In this document: piece by piece, positions 51,427 through 59,803 of the stretch
Layout of the letters: every line of letters starts with the position of its first letter
Numbering within the stretch: the first letter of the stretch is position 1
From: Streptomyces justiciae
Lineage (GTDB): Bacteria > Actinomycetota > Actinomycetes > Streptomycetales > Streptomycetaceae
DNA length: 64,000 nucleotides
Assembly: GCF_015163075.1 (NCBI RefSeq)
Contig: NZ_JADDXU010000010.1
Location: 186,001-250,000 of the forward strand
Reading direction: 5' to 3'
The notes under the pieces: generated by a model
Told to the model about the DNA's origin: nothing
Seen by the model: only the letters and a program-made list of their open reading frames with translations
Databases searched by the model: none
Position numbers and translations under genes: made by a program

Positions 51427-52623
51427 TCAGCCCTTGATCTCGGTCCAGGCCTGGACCCACTTCGCGTACGGCACGCACTTGACGTCGGTGCGGCCGTCGA
51501 GGCACTGCTCGATGGGTGTGTTCCAGAAGGCGATGTTCTTCCAGTAGCCCTCGTCGGCCGCGTGGTACGTCGTGCAGAAGTTCTTGTCGCTGGTCAGGTC
51601 GCAGGCCTTGGAGTTGGCCGGTGCCTCGCCGAAGTACTCGGCGACCTGGGCGTTGACCTTCGGGGAGACGATCCAGTCCAGCCATTTGTAGGCGCAGTTG
51701 GGGTGCTTGGCCTTGGCGGACACCATCCAGGTGTCGGACCAGCCGGTCGAACCCTCCTTGGGCACGAAGGCCTTGACCTTGGCGCCCTCGTCGGCGGTGA
51801 GGTTGGCGATGACCTGCCAGGTGGTGCCGACGACGGAGTCCCCGCTCTTGAAGGCGGAGATCTCCTTCAGGTAGTCGCTCCAGTACTCGCCGATGTTCGC
51901 GTTCTGCTGCTTGAGCAGGTCCACGGCGGCGTCGAACTGCTTCTGGTCCAGGGCGTACGGGTCCTTGATGCCGAGGTCGGGCTTGGTGGCCTTCAGGTAC
52001 AGGGCCGCGTCGGCGATGTAGATGGGCGAGTCGTACGCCGTGACGTGGCCCTTGTACTTCGAGGCGTCGTCGAAGACAGCGGCCCAGGAGGTGGGCGCGG
52101 GCGTGACCTTCTCGGTGTTGTACATCAGCAGGTTGGCGCCGCGGCCGTGCGGGATGCCGTACATCTGCCCATCGACGGAGTTCCAGTCGCCGTCCTTCAA
52201 CCCACTGAAGATGTCCTGGTAGTTGGGGACGAGGGCGGTGTTGACGGGGGCCGCGTCGCCGGAGGCGATGAGGCGCAGCGAGGCGTCGCCGGAGGCGGAG
52301 ACTGCGTCGTACTCCCCCGTCTTCATCAGTTTGACCATCTCGTCGGAGCTGGCGGCGGTCTTGGAGTTGACCTGGCAGCCGGTCTGCTTCTCGAAGTCGC
52401 TGACCCAGTCGACCTTGGGGTCGTTGGAGCCGTCCTCGACGTAGCCGGCCCAGGCGATGAGGTTGACCTGGCCCTCGGTCTTGCCGAGTTTCGAAGGGGC
52501 CTTCAGGTCAGGGGGGTTGAGGCCGGTGGCCGCGGAGCCGTTGCCGTCGTCGGAGGATCCGCAGGCGGTGGCGGCGAGGAGCAGTGCGGCGACGGCTGCC
52601 GCCGCCTTGAGGGTAGAGCGCAC
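51427..52623 (-). CDS. Polyamine-type ABC transporter substrate-binding lipoprotein (PotD-like)
   Basis: A 398-residue lipoprotein with lipobox LAATAC and the PotD fold (VNLIAWAGYVEDG; VSASGDASLRLIASGD; PHGRGANLLMYN). It probably binds spermidine, putrescine or a related amine such as GABA or choline-like compounds. GTG 52623 is preferred: GGAG lies six bases upstream and translation gives a clean MRSTLKAAAA signal peptide. ATG 52635 would add four residues and has no ribosome site. Confidence 0.87.
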   Translation of the reverse strand: MRSTLKAAAAVAALLLAATACGSSDDGNGSAATGLNPPDLKAPSKLGKTEGQVNLIAWAGYVEDGSNDPKVDWVSDFEKQTGCQVNSKTAASSDEMVKLMKTGEYDAVSASGDASLRLIASGDAAPVNTALVPNYQDIFSGLKDGDWNSVDGQMYGIPHGRGANLLMYNTEKVTPAPTSWAAVFDDASKYKGHVTAYDSPIYIADAALYLKATKPDLGIKDPYALDQKQFDAAVDLLKQQNANIGEYWSDYLKEISAFKSGDSVVGTTWQVIANLTADEGAKVKAFVPKEGSTGWSDTWMVSAKAKHPNCAYKWLDWIVSPKVNAQVAEYFGEAPANSKACDLTSDKNFCTTYHAADEGYWKNIAFWNTPIEQCLDGRTDVKCVPYAKWVQAWTEIKG

Positions 52624-52649
52624 GACGTACTCCATACGTGAGGGGACGA

Positions 52650-52691
52650 GCGGGGTCGAAACTCTTGTAGGCGGGGTCGAAACTCCTGTAG
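52650..52691. repeat. Two tandem 21-bp units between potA- and potD-like genes
   Basis: Units 52650-52670 and 52671-52691 differ by one base (GCGGGGTCGAAACTCNTGTAG). They fill most of the gap between the two coding regions and just precede the binding-protein gene. Confidence 0.9.
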
Positions 52692-52695
52692 AGCG

Positions 52696-53733
52696 TCAGT
52701 CGGGGACGGGCACGGCCACGGCGTGCTGTCGGTGCCACTGGAGGCGGACCCGGGTGCCGCGGTAGGCGGCGACGTCCTCGGAGGAGGTCTCCAGGTTCTG
52801 CTGGAGGGCGGTGAGGCGGCCGCCGGCGTCGAGGTCGACGAGGAAGCGGGTGGCGTCCCCGAGGTAGACGACCTCGGCGACGGTGCCGACGGCGGTGGAG
52901 TGCTCGGGCTGGTCGGCCTCGGCGGACTCCTTGAGGACGCGGATCTTCTCCGGCCGGATGCTGTAGGTGCCGGGGGCGCCGACGATCCGGTGGGCGGACT
53001 CGCCCACGAGGAGGTTGGAGGTGCCGACGAAGGACGCCACGAACGGGGTCGCGGGGCGTTCGTAGACCTCGGCGGGGGTGCCGACCTGTTCGATGCGGCC
53101 CTGGTGGAAGACGGCGATGCGGTCGCTCATCGTCAGGGCCTCCTCCTGGTCGTGGGTGACGAAGACGAAGGTGATGCCGACCTCGCGCTGGAGTGCCTTG
53201 AGCTCGACCTGCATCTGTTCGCGCAGCTTGAGGTCTAGGGCGCCGAGCGGTTCGTCGAGGAGCAGGACGCGGGGGCGGCCGACGAGGGCGCGGGCGAGGG
53301 CGACGCGCTGCCGCTGCCCGCCGGAGAGCTGGGAGGGCCGCCGCTTGCCGAAGCCTTCGAGCCGCACCTCCGCCAGGGCCTTCCGCGCCCGCACAAGCCG
53401 CTCCGCCTTGGGCACCTTGCGGACCTTGAGCGCGTAGGCGACGTTCTGCTCGACGGTCATGTGCGGGAACAGGGCGTAGTCCTGGAACACGGTGTGGACG
53501 TCCCGCTCGAAGGGTGCGAGCCCGGTGACCTCCTGCCCGGCGAGCTCGATCCGGCCGCCGCTCGGGGCCTCGAACCCGGCGATCATGCGCAGGACGGTGG
53601 TCTTGCCGGAGCCGGAGGGACCGAGCATCGAGAAGAACTCGCCGTCCCGGATCTCCAGATCGACCCCGGCCACGGCGGTCGTCTCCCCGAACGACTTCCG
53701 CAGACCCTGCAGCCGGATCGCCATTCCCTCCAT
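52696..53733 (-). CDS. Polyamine-type ABC transporter ATPase (PotA-like)
   Basis: A 345-residue ATPase with Walker A GPSGSGKTT, signature LSGGQRQR, Walker B LLLDEPL, switch histidine FVTHDQEEA, and a C-terminal TOBE domain (about 270-345). First gene of the operon, divergent from a GntR regulator. ATG 53733 has AGGAAGG eleven bases upstream; ATG 53724 would have a ribosome site too close. Confidence 0.91.
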   Translation of the reverse strand: MEGMAIRLQGLRKSFGETTAVAGVDLEIRDGEFFSMLGPSGSGKTTVLRMIAGFEAPSGGRIELAGQEVTGLAPFERDVHTVFQDYALFPHMTVEQNVAYALKVRKVPKAERLVRARKALAEVRLEGFGKRRPSQLSGGQRQRVALARALVGRPRVLLLDEPLGALDLKLREQMQVELKALQREVGITFVFVTHDQEEALTMSDRIAVFHQGRIEQVGTPAEVYERPATPFVASFVGTSNLLVGESAHRIVGAPGTYSIRPEKIRVLKESAEADQPEHSTAVGTVAEVVYLGDATRFLVDLDAGGRLTALQQNLETSSEDVAAYRGTRVRLQWHRQHAVAVPVPD

Positions 53734-53804
53734 GGGCGGGAACCTTCCTGGTGCTCTCATGCGTTGACCTATTGACGGGAAACATATGAAGTCATAGTTC
53801 AAAG

Positions 53805-53833
53805 CTCAAGGCCCCCTTAGGGTAAAGCTTGAG
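53805..53833. promoter_or_regulatory. Spaced inverted repeat before the GntR gene
   Basis: CTCAAG (53805-53810) and CTTGAG (53828-53833) flank TAGGGT (53818-53823), a possible -10 box about 13 bases before the GntR ATG. The gene has no Shine-Dalgarno, so a very short or leaderless transcript is likely. The repeat may be the regulator's own operator. Confidence 0.45.
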
Positions 53834-53836
53834 TCA

Positions 53837-54595
53837 ATGAGCAAGGTGGTGGCCGTGAAGCAGACGCAGATGAACGGCGGCGCCCGGAAAGCCGTCTTCG
53901 CCCCGGTCGACAGCCGGGCGCGGGTCGACGCCGTGGTGCGCCGGATCGGCGACGCCATCGAGCTCGGCCTGCTCGCCGACGGCGAGCAACTCCCGGGCGA
54001 GACCGAGCTGGCGGGCCAGCTGGGCGTCTCCACGGTGACCCTGCGGGAGGCCCTCATGGCACTGCGCCAGCAGGGCCTGGTCACCACCCGCCGGGGCCGC
54101 GGCGGCGGCTCGTTCGTCTCGCTCCCCGAGGTCCCCGGCGAGGACCGCCTCAAGGTCCGGTTGCGCGGCTGGAGCACCGAGGAACTACGCGACCTCGGCG
54201 ACCACTGGGCGGCCCTGTCCGGCACGGCGGCCCGGCTCGCCGCCGACCGCACCGAACCGGACGACCTGGTCCAACTCCGCCGTACGGCCGAGGAGTTGAC
54301 GCAGGCCGCGGATGCGGCGGCGCGCAGCCGGGTGTACGGCCGCTTCCACGTCGAACTCGCGGCGGCATCGCAGTCGGCCCGCCTCACCCGGGAGCAGGTG
54401 GCCCTCCAGACCGAAGTGGGGGCCCTGCTCTGCCTTGTGCTCGGGGACGACGAATATCGTGAAGAGGTCTCCGAGCGACTCCGATTCGTAATCTCGGCCG
54501 TGCAGGATGGGGCCCACGAATTGGCCAGGGAACAGGCCGAGCGGTGCGTCCGGGAGTCGACGTCGCGGCTGATCGCCCTGCGTCTGACGCTGTAG
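53837..54595 (+). CDS. GntR/FadR-family regulator
   Basis: A 252-residue regulator: N-terminal GntR HTH (ETELAGQLGVSTVTLREALMALRQQGLV) and an all-helical FCD-like domain (YGRFHVELAAASQS). Divergent from the polyamine-type ABC operon, it is the obvious candidate to control it; the ligand is unknown. The next gene, a Cache-domain protein, follows in the same direction after 39 bp. Confidence 0.87.
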   Translation: MSKVVAVKQTQMNGGARKAVFAPVDSRARVDAVVRRIGDAIELGLLADGEQLPGETELAGQLGVSTVTLREALMALRQQGLVTTRRGRGGGSFVSLPEVPGEDRLKVRLRGWSTEELRDLGDHWAALSGTAARLAADRTEPDDLVQLRRTAEELTQAADAAARSRVYGRFHVELAAASQSARLTREQVALQTEVGALLCLVLGDDEYREEVSERLRFVISAVQDGAHELAREQAERCVRESTSRLIALRLTL

Positions 54596-54634
54596 CCGCA
54601 CCGCTCGCGAGGTCCCGTCCGCTGGAGGGCAGCC

Positions 54635-55399
54635 ATGAGCCTCGCGACGGCAACGCTCGACAAGGCACCGGAGGAATCGGTCGCGGCCCGCGTCCGCTCG
54701 ACGCTGGAGGCCGTGTTCGACGCGGTCTCCGCGACCCGCGCCGACACCGCGGCCCTGCTGGCCCGGGTGGCCGCCACGGGCCGCCGCCCGGCCACCGTGG
54801 ACCTCGCCGCCCTGCGCCCCGGTCTGCACGGCCGCCTGGCCCGGGACGAGTTGGTGTCCGGCGTCGGCTTCGTGGCCGCGCCGGGCCTGCTCAGCGACGT
54901 ACCGGCGTGGCTGGAGTGGTGGCAGACGGGCTCCGACGGAGACGTACGGCCGCTGCTCCTCGACCTCGACCCCGAGCACTCGGCGTACGCCGACTACACG
55001 CACTGGGACTGGTTTGCGCTGCCCCGTGACACCGGGGAGCGGGCGGTGGCGGGGCCGTACGTCGACTACCTCTGCTCGGACGAGTACAGCCTCACTCTGT
55101 CCGCGCCGGTGCTGGTCGAGGGCCGGTTCGCCGGGGTGGCCGCCGCGGACGTGTATCTACGGCACTTCGAGGCGGCGGTCATGCCGATGCTGCGCCGGTT
55201 GCCGGGTCCCGCGCGGCTGGTGAACGCGCGGGGGCGGGTGGCGGCGTCCACCGACCCACGCCATCTGGTGGGCTCGCTCGGCAAGGGCCCGGATTTCGGG
55301 CGGGTGTTGGCGACGGGCCGGCCGACGCAGGCCGACGGGGTGCGGCTGATGCCGTGCGACGGGGTGCCGTTGGTGCTGGTGAGCCCCGCTCAGGCGTGA
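54635..55399 (+). CDS. Cache-domain protein, cytoplasmic
   Basis: A 254-residue protein resembling a PDC/Cache sensory domain (FVAAPGLLSDVPAWLEWWQ; TGERAVAGPYVDYLCSDEYSLTLSAPVLV; FAGVAAADVYLRHFE). It has no membrane helix, signal peptide or output domain, unusual for Cache domains, which are normally extracellular sensors. GGAGGG precedes the ATG. It may bind an amine or amino acid as a partner of GntR (inference). Confidence 0.75.
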   Translation: MSLATATLDKAPEESVAARVRSTLEAVFDAVSATRADTAALLARVAATGRRPATVDLAALRPGLHGRLARDELVSGVGFVAAPGLLSDVPAWLEWWQTGSDGDVRPLLLDLDPEHSAYADYTHWDWFALPRDTGERAVAGPYVDYLCSDEYSLTLSAPVLVEGRFAGVAAADVYLRHFEAAVMPMLRRLPGPARLVNARGRVAASTDPRHLVGSLGKGPDFGRVLATGRPTQADGVRLMPCDGVPLVLVSPAQA

Positions 55400-55413
55400 G
55401 GGCCCGCCCGCAC

Positions 55414-56073
55414 TCACTCGGCGGCGGGCACGACCCTCAGGTGCGCGGTCGACCGGCGCGTCCCACGCGCGCGTGCCGGGGAGCGCCGGGTCTCGCGCAG
55501 GACCAGCGTCAGCCGGGTGTAACCGAGGTCCCGGAGCGTGCCGGGCGTCTCGTCGACGACCCGGCATTCGGTGGCGCCCCAGCGTGGGTCCGGGTGCAGC
55601 AGCGGGCGGACGGCGCCGTCGTGTGCGAAGGCGCGCTCGCCGACGACCCTGATCCAGTGCGGCAGGCCGTGCCGGTAGGCGGCGTCCATGATGGGGTCCT
55701 GGGCGATGTCCCGGCGGATCGCCTGCAGCCCGTGATCATGCCCGTCCCGCTCCACCGCGGCGGCGAAGTGGGCCAGCATCGGCAGACACCAGCTCGACTC
55801 GTGTTCCCCGAGCACGGTGCCGGCGTCCGGGTGGAAGAGCACGAATCTCAGGAAGTTGTCGTCCGGCATGGCGGTCGGATGCGGACCCACACCGCCGAAA
55901 AGTGACGCGAAAGCAGCGTTGGACAGAACGACGTCCCACCGCTCGTCGAGCACGAGCGAAGGAAAGGGAACGGCTTCCAGAAGGGTGGCGTAGTCCTGGA
56001 GATACGCCCGGGCCTCGGGACTGTCGGGGACGGCCCGCGGCTGCGGCCGCTGCCCTCCTGCCTGCTGTGCCAT
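55414..56073 (-). CDS. Stand-alone MmyB-type PAS-like sensor domain protein
   Basis: A 219-residue protein matching the MmyB-like ligand-binding domain (LEAVPFPSLVLDERWDVVLSNAAFASLFG; NFLRFVLFHPDAG; HWDIRV-like region). In Streptomyces this domain normally follows a helix-turn-helix; here the N-terminus is only a short disordered lead (MAQQAGGQRPQ), and the upstream frame encodes no HTH. It could modulate another regulator. The partner is unknown. Confidence 0.72.
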   Translation of the reverse strand: MAQQAGGQRPQPRAVPDSPEARAYLQDYATLLEAVPFPSLVLDERWDVVLSNAAFASLFGGVGPHPTAMPDDNFLRFVLFHPDAGTVLGEHESSWCLPMLAHFAAAVERDGHDHGLQAIRRDIAQDPIMDAAYRHGLPHWIRVVGERAFAHDGAVRPLLHPDPRWGATECRVVDETPGTLRDLGYTRLTLVLRETRRSPARARGTRRSTAHLRVVPAAE

Positions 56074-56310
56074 CGGGAGGTCACCCCTCTTGCCTATGCG
56101 GCCACGCGCGTGGCGCCCTGATCCTGCTGCCCGGACGCGAGCGGTGTCAACTATCGTGGCATTTCGTGTCGGTTGACGGCTGAAATTGGCCACAGTTGTG
56201 GCGAGACCTGGATGTGCGTTCGAACAACGGCTACTCTCCCCGGAGTTCACGGCAACCGCTTGTGTTGAGCTGCTTGTGAGAAGCCTGTGAGAGACGTAGG
56301 AGATCTGTCG

Positions 56311-56967
56311 GTGGCGGATGGCTTCGCGAGTCCGGGTGCCCCGGTGACGGCTGCGCTGCCGGCCGTCGTCGCTCGCGTCACCGCACTCGCCGACCGGCTC
56401 GGTGTGCCGCATGCGGAGGTCTTCCACACCGGCCGCCTGTCGGTGGCCAGCGGTGTCCCCGAGTCCGTGGTCAAGGCCCTGCTGAGCGGCCGCCCGGCCG
56501 GCGAGCCGGACATCCAGGCCCGCTTCCTCCAGCGCCTGGACCTCCTGCGCCGCACGCGTCTGAAGCCCAACGGCCGCAAGTACACCCAGCAGGAGATCGC
56601 CGACGGCGCCGGCATGTCACGCCAGCAGGCGGGCGCCCTCATCAACGGCGACCGGCGTCCCACGATGGAGCACTGCGACGCCATCCAGCGCTTCTTCCGG
56701 GTGCACGCCGGCTTCCTCACGGCGGAGGACCCCGAGGCCCTGGCCGGCGCCCTGCAGCGCACCGAACAGGATCTCCTGCAGAAGCTGGCCGACCGCGAGA
56801 AGGAGACGGTCGCCACCGCGGGCGACCCGCTGGAGCAGCTCCTCCAGGACCACGGCGTCCGCGGAATCGCCTGGCGGGCCGCACAGCTGCCGACCGACCA
56901 GCATCGCGACAAGGTCGCCGAATGGCTGGACATGCTTCTGGAGAGCGTCAAACGGCCCGAGTCGTGA
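56311..56967 (+). CDS. XRE-like DNA-binding protein
   Basis: A 218-residue protein. The middle holds a Cro/CI-type HTH (YTQQEIADGAGMSRQQAGALINGDRRPTMEHCDAI in part) with a flanking helical region and an extra N-terminal helical unit (ASGVPESVVKALLSGRPAG) that looks like a degenerate second HTH. GTG 56311 is preferred because TAGGAGA lies seven bases upstream; GTG 56287 is possible. It overlaps the next gene by GTGA, forming a two-gene unit. Confidence 0.8.
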   Translation: MADGFASPGAPVTAALPAVVARVTALADRLGVPHAEVFHTGRLSVASGVPESVVKALLSGRPAGEPDIQARFLQRLDLLRRTRLKPNGRKYTQQEIADGAGMSRQQAGALINGDRRPTMEHCDAIQRFFRVHAGFLTAEDPEALAGALQRTEQDLLQKLADREKETVATAGDPLEQLLQDHGVRGIAWRAAQLPTDQHRDKVAEWLDMLLESVKRPES

Positions 56968-57533
56968 GCCGGGGGTTAACTGTGGGCATCGGTAGGGACA
57001 TGCGCCGCCTGTGCGGCGAACTGGTCGCGGAGCTGCCCTTCCCGGCCCCCGCGGCACATCCCACTGAGCTGTACACGGCCCTCTGCGAGGCGATGAGCCG
57101 CCGCCGCGGCCGCCCGGTCCACTTCCGTACGGCCGCCTTCCCGGTCGGCACCGCGAGCGGCCTGTGGCTCGACATGGCCGACCAGGACCTGGTCGTCGTG
57201 GAGGAACGCACCGCCCCCGACCACCAGTTGGTCATCCTCGGCCACGAGCTGTGGCACATGCAGGCCGGTCACAGCAGCCACCATGTCGAGGGCGCCGCCG
57301 TGGCGGCCCGGATGCTCAGCGACGACGGGGACCTCAGGGCGGCCGTCCTCAGGGTCGCCGCCCGCAGCCGCTTCGACCAGGAGGACGAGAAGGAGGCCGA
57401 GCGCTTCGGCCTGCTGCTGGCCAGCAAGTGCCGTACCTGGCTGGACGGTTCGTCGGTACGGGGTCCGGTGCAGCGGGACCGGCTGGCGGGCCGTATCGAG
57501 GCGTCGCTGGGCTATCTGGGCCCGCAGAACTGA
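56964..57533 (+). CDS. ImmA/IrrE-like HExxH metallopeptidase-fold protein
   Basis: A 189-residue protein with a zinc motif HELWH (94-98) followed by an acidic region (DQEDEKEAERFG) that could give the third ligand. ImmA/IrrE peptidases cleave a partner XRE repressor; the translationally coupled XRE gene upstream fits this. Toxin-antitoxin behaviour is another possibility. If the GTG at 56964 is used, codon 5 is TTA; starts at 56982 (GTG) or 57000 (ATG) would remove it. Confidence 0.8.
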   Translation: MSRGLTVGIGRDMRRLCGELVAELPFPAPAAHPTELYTALCEAMSRRRGRPVHFRTAAFPVGTASGLWLDMADQDLVVVEERTAPDHQLVILGHELWHMQAGHSSHHVEGAAVAARMLSDDGDLRAAVLRVAARSRFDQEDEKEAERFGLLLASKCRTWLDGSSVRGPVQRDRLAGRIEASLGYLGPQN

Positions 57534-57567
57534 GCAGGCTGAGCACGCCCGACCCGTACCGCGGCCC

Positions 57568-58689
57568 TCACGTGGCGCTGCGTTCGCTCGCCTCCAGCAG
57601 CTCCCGCCCCGCCGCCCGGTCACGCAGGCCGCCCGGCCGCCCCTCCCGCAGCAACTCCCGCCAGTGCTCCCGGCTCCAGTCCGCCGGCGCGGTGCCGCGC
57701 GTGAACTCCTCGACCAGCGCCACGAACCGCCCCGGGTCGGCGTGGAACGGGAAGTGCCCGGCGCCTTCGAAGATCTCCAGCCGGCTCCCGGGCATCGCCT
57801 CGTGCGCCCCGAAGGCGTGCCGCACCGGCACCACGCTGTCCCGGTCGCCCCACAGCAGCATGGTCGGCATGCCCTCGGTGAGATAGCACCGGTCCAGCAT
57901 CGTCACGACCTGCCCCCGCCAGTCGACCACGGCACGCAGGGTCCGGATGAACGCGTTCCGGGAGGTCTCGTCGGGCAACGCGTCGACCAGGTTCAGCAGA
58001 TCAGGAGCGTCCTGCCCGAGGTCCGTGTCCATGGCCTTCATCAGCCGCACCGCGAGCCCCACTTGAAGCCGGGCGCCCGGCAACCGCAGCGCGGACAGCA
58101 TCAGATGGGCGCCGGGCAGCGAGACCAGCCGCAGCATCGGATTGACCTCGCGCCCCACGCCACCGGCGCTGACCAGGATCAGCCGCTCGGTCCGCTCGGG
58201 GAACTGGTAGGCGAACTGCATCGCCACGCCCCCGCCGAGCGAGTGCCCCACCAGGGTCGCCGACTCGATGCCGAGCGTGGTGAGCAGGTCCCGCACCCCG
58301 TTGGCGTACGCGGCCACCGAGTAGTCGGCGCGGGGTTTGTCGGAGGCGCCGTGGCCGAGCAGGTCGGGGGCGATGACGGTGTGCGTGCGGGCGAGGTCGG
58401 GGATGAGTTCGGCCCAGGTGGCCGAGGAGTCCCCGATGCCGTGGATGAGGACGAGCGCCGGGCCCTCGCCGGCCATGCGGAAGGCGCGCCGGTATCCGTG
58501 CACCACCCGGTACTGCAACTCGAGTTCGCCGTCGCCCACCGAGCGCAGCCTCACGGTGCGCGCGGGGCGCCGATGCGGGACGTCGACCACGTACGTGCCT
58601 CCCGTTTTCCGCAGCCGCCCGCCCGGCCGTGCCTGGCCGCCGGGTGCGGCTGAAAGCCCTTCCACTCCAGCGTAGAACCCTGTTCCCAC
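57568..58689 (-). CDS. Alpha/beta-hydrolase
   Basis: A hydrolase of up to 373 residues with oxyanion motif LIHGIGDSS, nucleophile Ser150 (GHSLGGG), acidic residue in LWGDRDSVVP and His in GAGHFPFH. The substrate is unknown. The start is uncertain: GTG 58689 lacks a ribosome site and the first 35 residues are low-complexity. It converges on the HExxH gene. Confidence 0.82.
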   Translation of the reverse strand: MGTGFYAGVEGLSAAPGGQARPGGRLRKTGGTYVVDVPHRRPARTVRLRSVGDGELELQYRVVHGYRRAFRMAGEGPALVLIHGIGDSSATWAELIPDLARTHTVIAPDLLGHGASDKPRADYSVAAYANGVRDLLTTLGIESATLVGHSLGGGVAMQFAYQFPERTERLILVSAGGVGREVNPMLRLVSLPGAHLMLSALRLPGARLQVGLAVRLMKAMDTDLGQDAPDLLNLVDALPDETSRNAFIRTLRAVVDWRGQVVTMLDRCYLTEGMPTMLLWGDRDSVVPVRHAFGAHEAMPGSRLEIFEGAGHFPFHADPGRFVALVEEFTRGTAPADWSREHWRELLREGRPGGLRDRAAGRELLEASERSAT

Positions 58690-58832
58690 CGGCGATTTCG
58701 ATCAGGTTTCGCCTCGGCTAAGCGGGCGAACGGACGTGTAGCGGGACCGGATTGTCAGTGCCGGTTGGCAAGCTGGAGTCGGGCCCTCATTGGCGGGGCC
58801 GACCGACGAGCCGACTTGGGGAGAGCCGACCG

Positions 58833-59063
58833 ATGCCCACCGCCGTACTCACCGACCGCGAGCGCACCGCCGTACAGGCCTACCTGCGGCTGCTGCACAC
58901 CGTCCGGGCCGCGTTCGACGGTCCGCCGGACGGCAGGCGACCACCCGTCGTGCCGCCCGCCGTCCTCGCCGAGGCGGAGCAGGCGCTGGCGGAAGCGGGG
59001 CTCGCCGGCAACGAGGAGGCCTTCTTCCGGCTGCTCCAGAACTGGTGTCCGCCGACGCCCTAG
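58833..59063 (+). CDS. Small protein of unknown function
   Basis: A 76-residue helical protein (TDRERTAVQAYLRLLHTVRAAF; LAEAEQALAEAGLAGNEEAFFRLLQNW). GGGGAGAG lies eight bases before the ATG. The codon pattern is normal. I do not recognise the family. Confidence 0.6.
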   Translation: MPTAVLTDRERTAVQAYLRLLHTVRAAFDGPPDGRRPPVVPPAVLAEAEQALAEAGLAGNEEAFFRLLQNWCPPTP

Positions 59064-59122
59064 GGAGCCGGGCGACAGGAAGCCGCCTGGCGCGGTGGAA
59101 CACCGCTGGTGGTGCCGCGCGC

Positions 59123-59803
59123 TCAGGCGTGCGGCACGACCACCGACGTGGCCACCAGCCCGTCCCGGACGGTCCAGCGCCCTTCGAACACGCCGCGCCG
59201 TTGTCCGGCCAGGACCGGCCCGGGGACGAGCAGTTCGGCGCGCAGCCGTCCACGGGGGAACTCGCCTTGGTCGACGAGGATCTCGATGTCGGCCTCGGCG
59301 AAGTCGAGCCAGGTGCCGGTGAGCGGGAACCACGCCTTGTAGACGGACTCCTTGGCGCTGAACAGCAGCCGGTCCCAGTGGATGCCGGGATGGCTCTCGG
59401 CGAGGTGCCGCAGCCTGATCCGCTCGCCGGGCAGCGACACGCTGTCGAGGACGCCGTCCGGGAGCGGTCCGTGGGGTTCGGCGTCGATGCCCAGGGAGGT
59501 CAGGTCGGCCGCGCGGACGAGGGCGGCGGCGCAGTAGCCGTCGCAGTGGGTCATGCTGCCGGTCAGGCCGGCGGGCCACTGCGGGGCGCCGCGTTCGCCG
59601 GGCAGCACCGGCTGCGGGGGGACGCCGAGCTTCTCCATCGCCCGCCGGGCGCAGGACCGTACGAGGGCGAACTCGCGGCGGCGTTTGGCGACGGACTGCG
59701 CGACGAGCGCGGCCTCCTCGGGGTACAGCGTGATGTTCTCCGCCTCGGCCTGACCGTGGATCTCCACGGCCACCACGGAGTCCGGCAGCAGGTCCTCGAT
59801 CAC
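59123..59803 (-). CDS. Sfp/EntD-type 4'-phosphopantetheinyl transferase
   Basis: Activates carrier proteins of polyketide or peptide synthases by adding phosphopantetheine from CoA. The 226-residue protein has the motifs GIDAEP and FSAKESVYKAW with metal-binding acidic residues, and the N-terminal RRREFALVRSCARRAM and GSMTHCDGYCAAAL segments. S. coelicolor SCO6673 is a comparable stand-alone enzyme (from memory). GTG start overlaps the phosphoesterase stop by four bases, so the two are coexpressed. Confidence 0.92.
   Translation of the reverse strand: MIEDLLPDSVVAVEIHGQAEAENITLYPEEAALVAQSVAKRRREFALVRSCARRAMEKLGVPPQPVLPGERGAPQWPAGLTGSMTHCDGYCAAALVRAADLTSLGIDAEPHGPLPDGVLDSVSLPGERIRLRHLAESHPGIHWDRLLFSAKESVYKAWFPLTGTWLDFAEADIEILVDQGEFPRGRLRAELLVPGPVLAGQRRGVFEGRWTVRDGLVATSVVVPHA

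Noticed and set aside
55414..56427. Frameshifted HTH in front of the MmyB-type domain
   Set aside because: The upstream sequence in all three minus frames shows no HTH-like pattern, and a reasonable start lies directly before the sensor domain.
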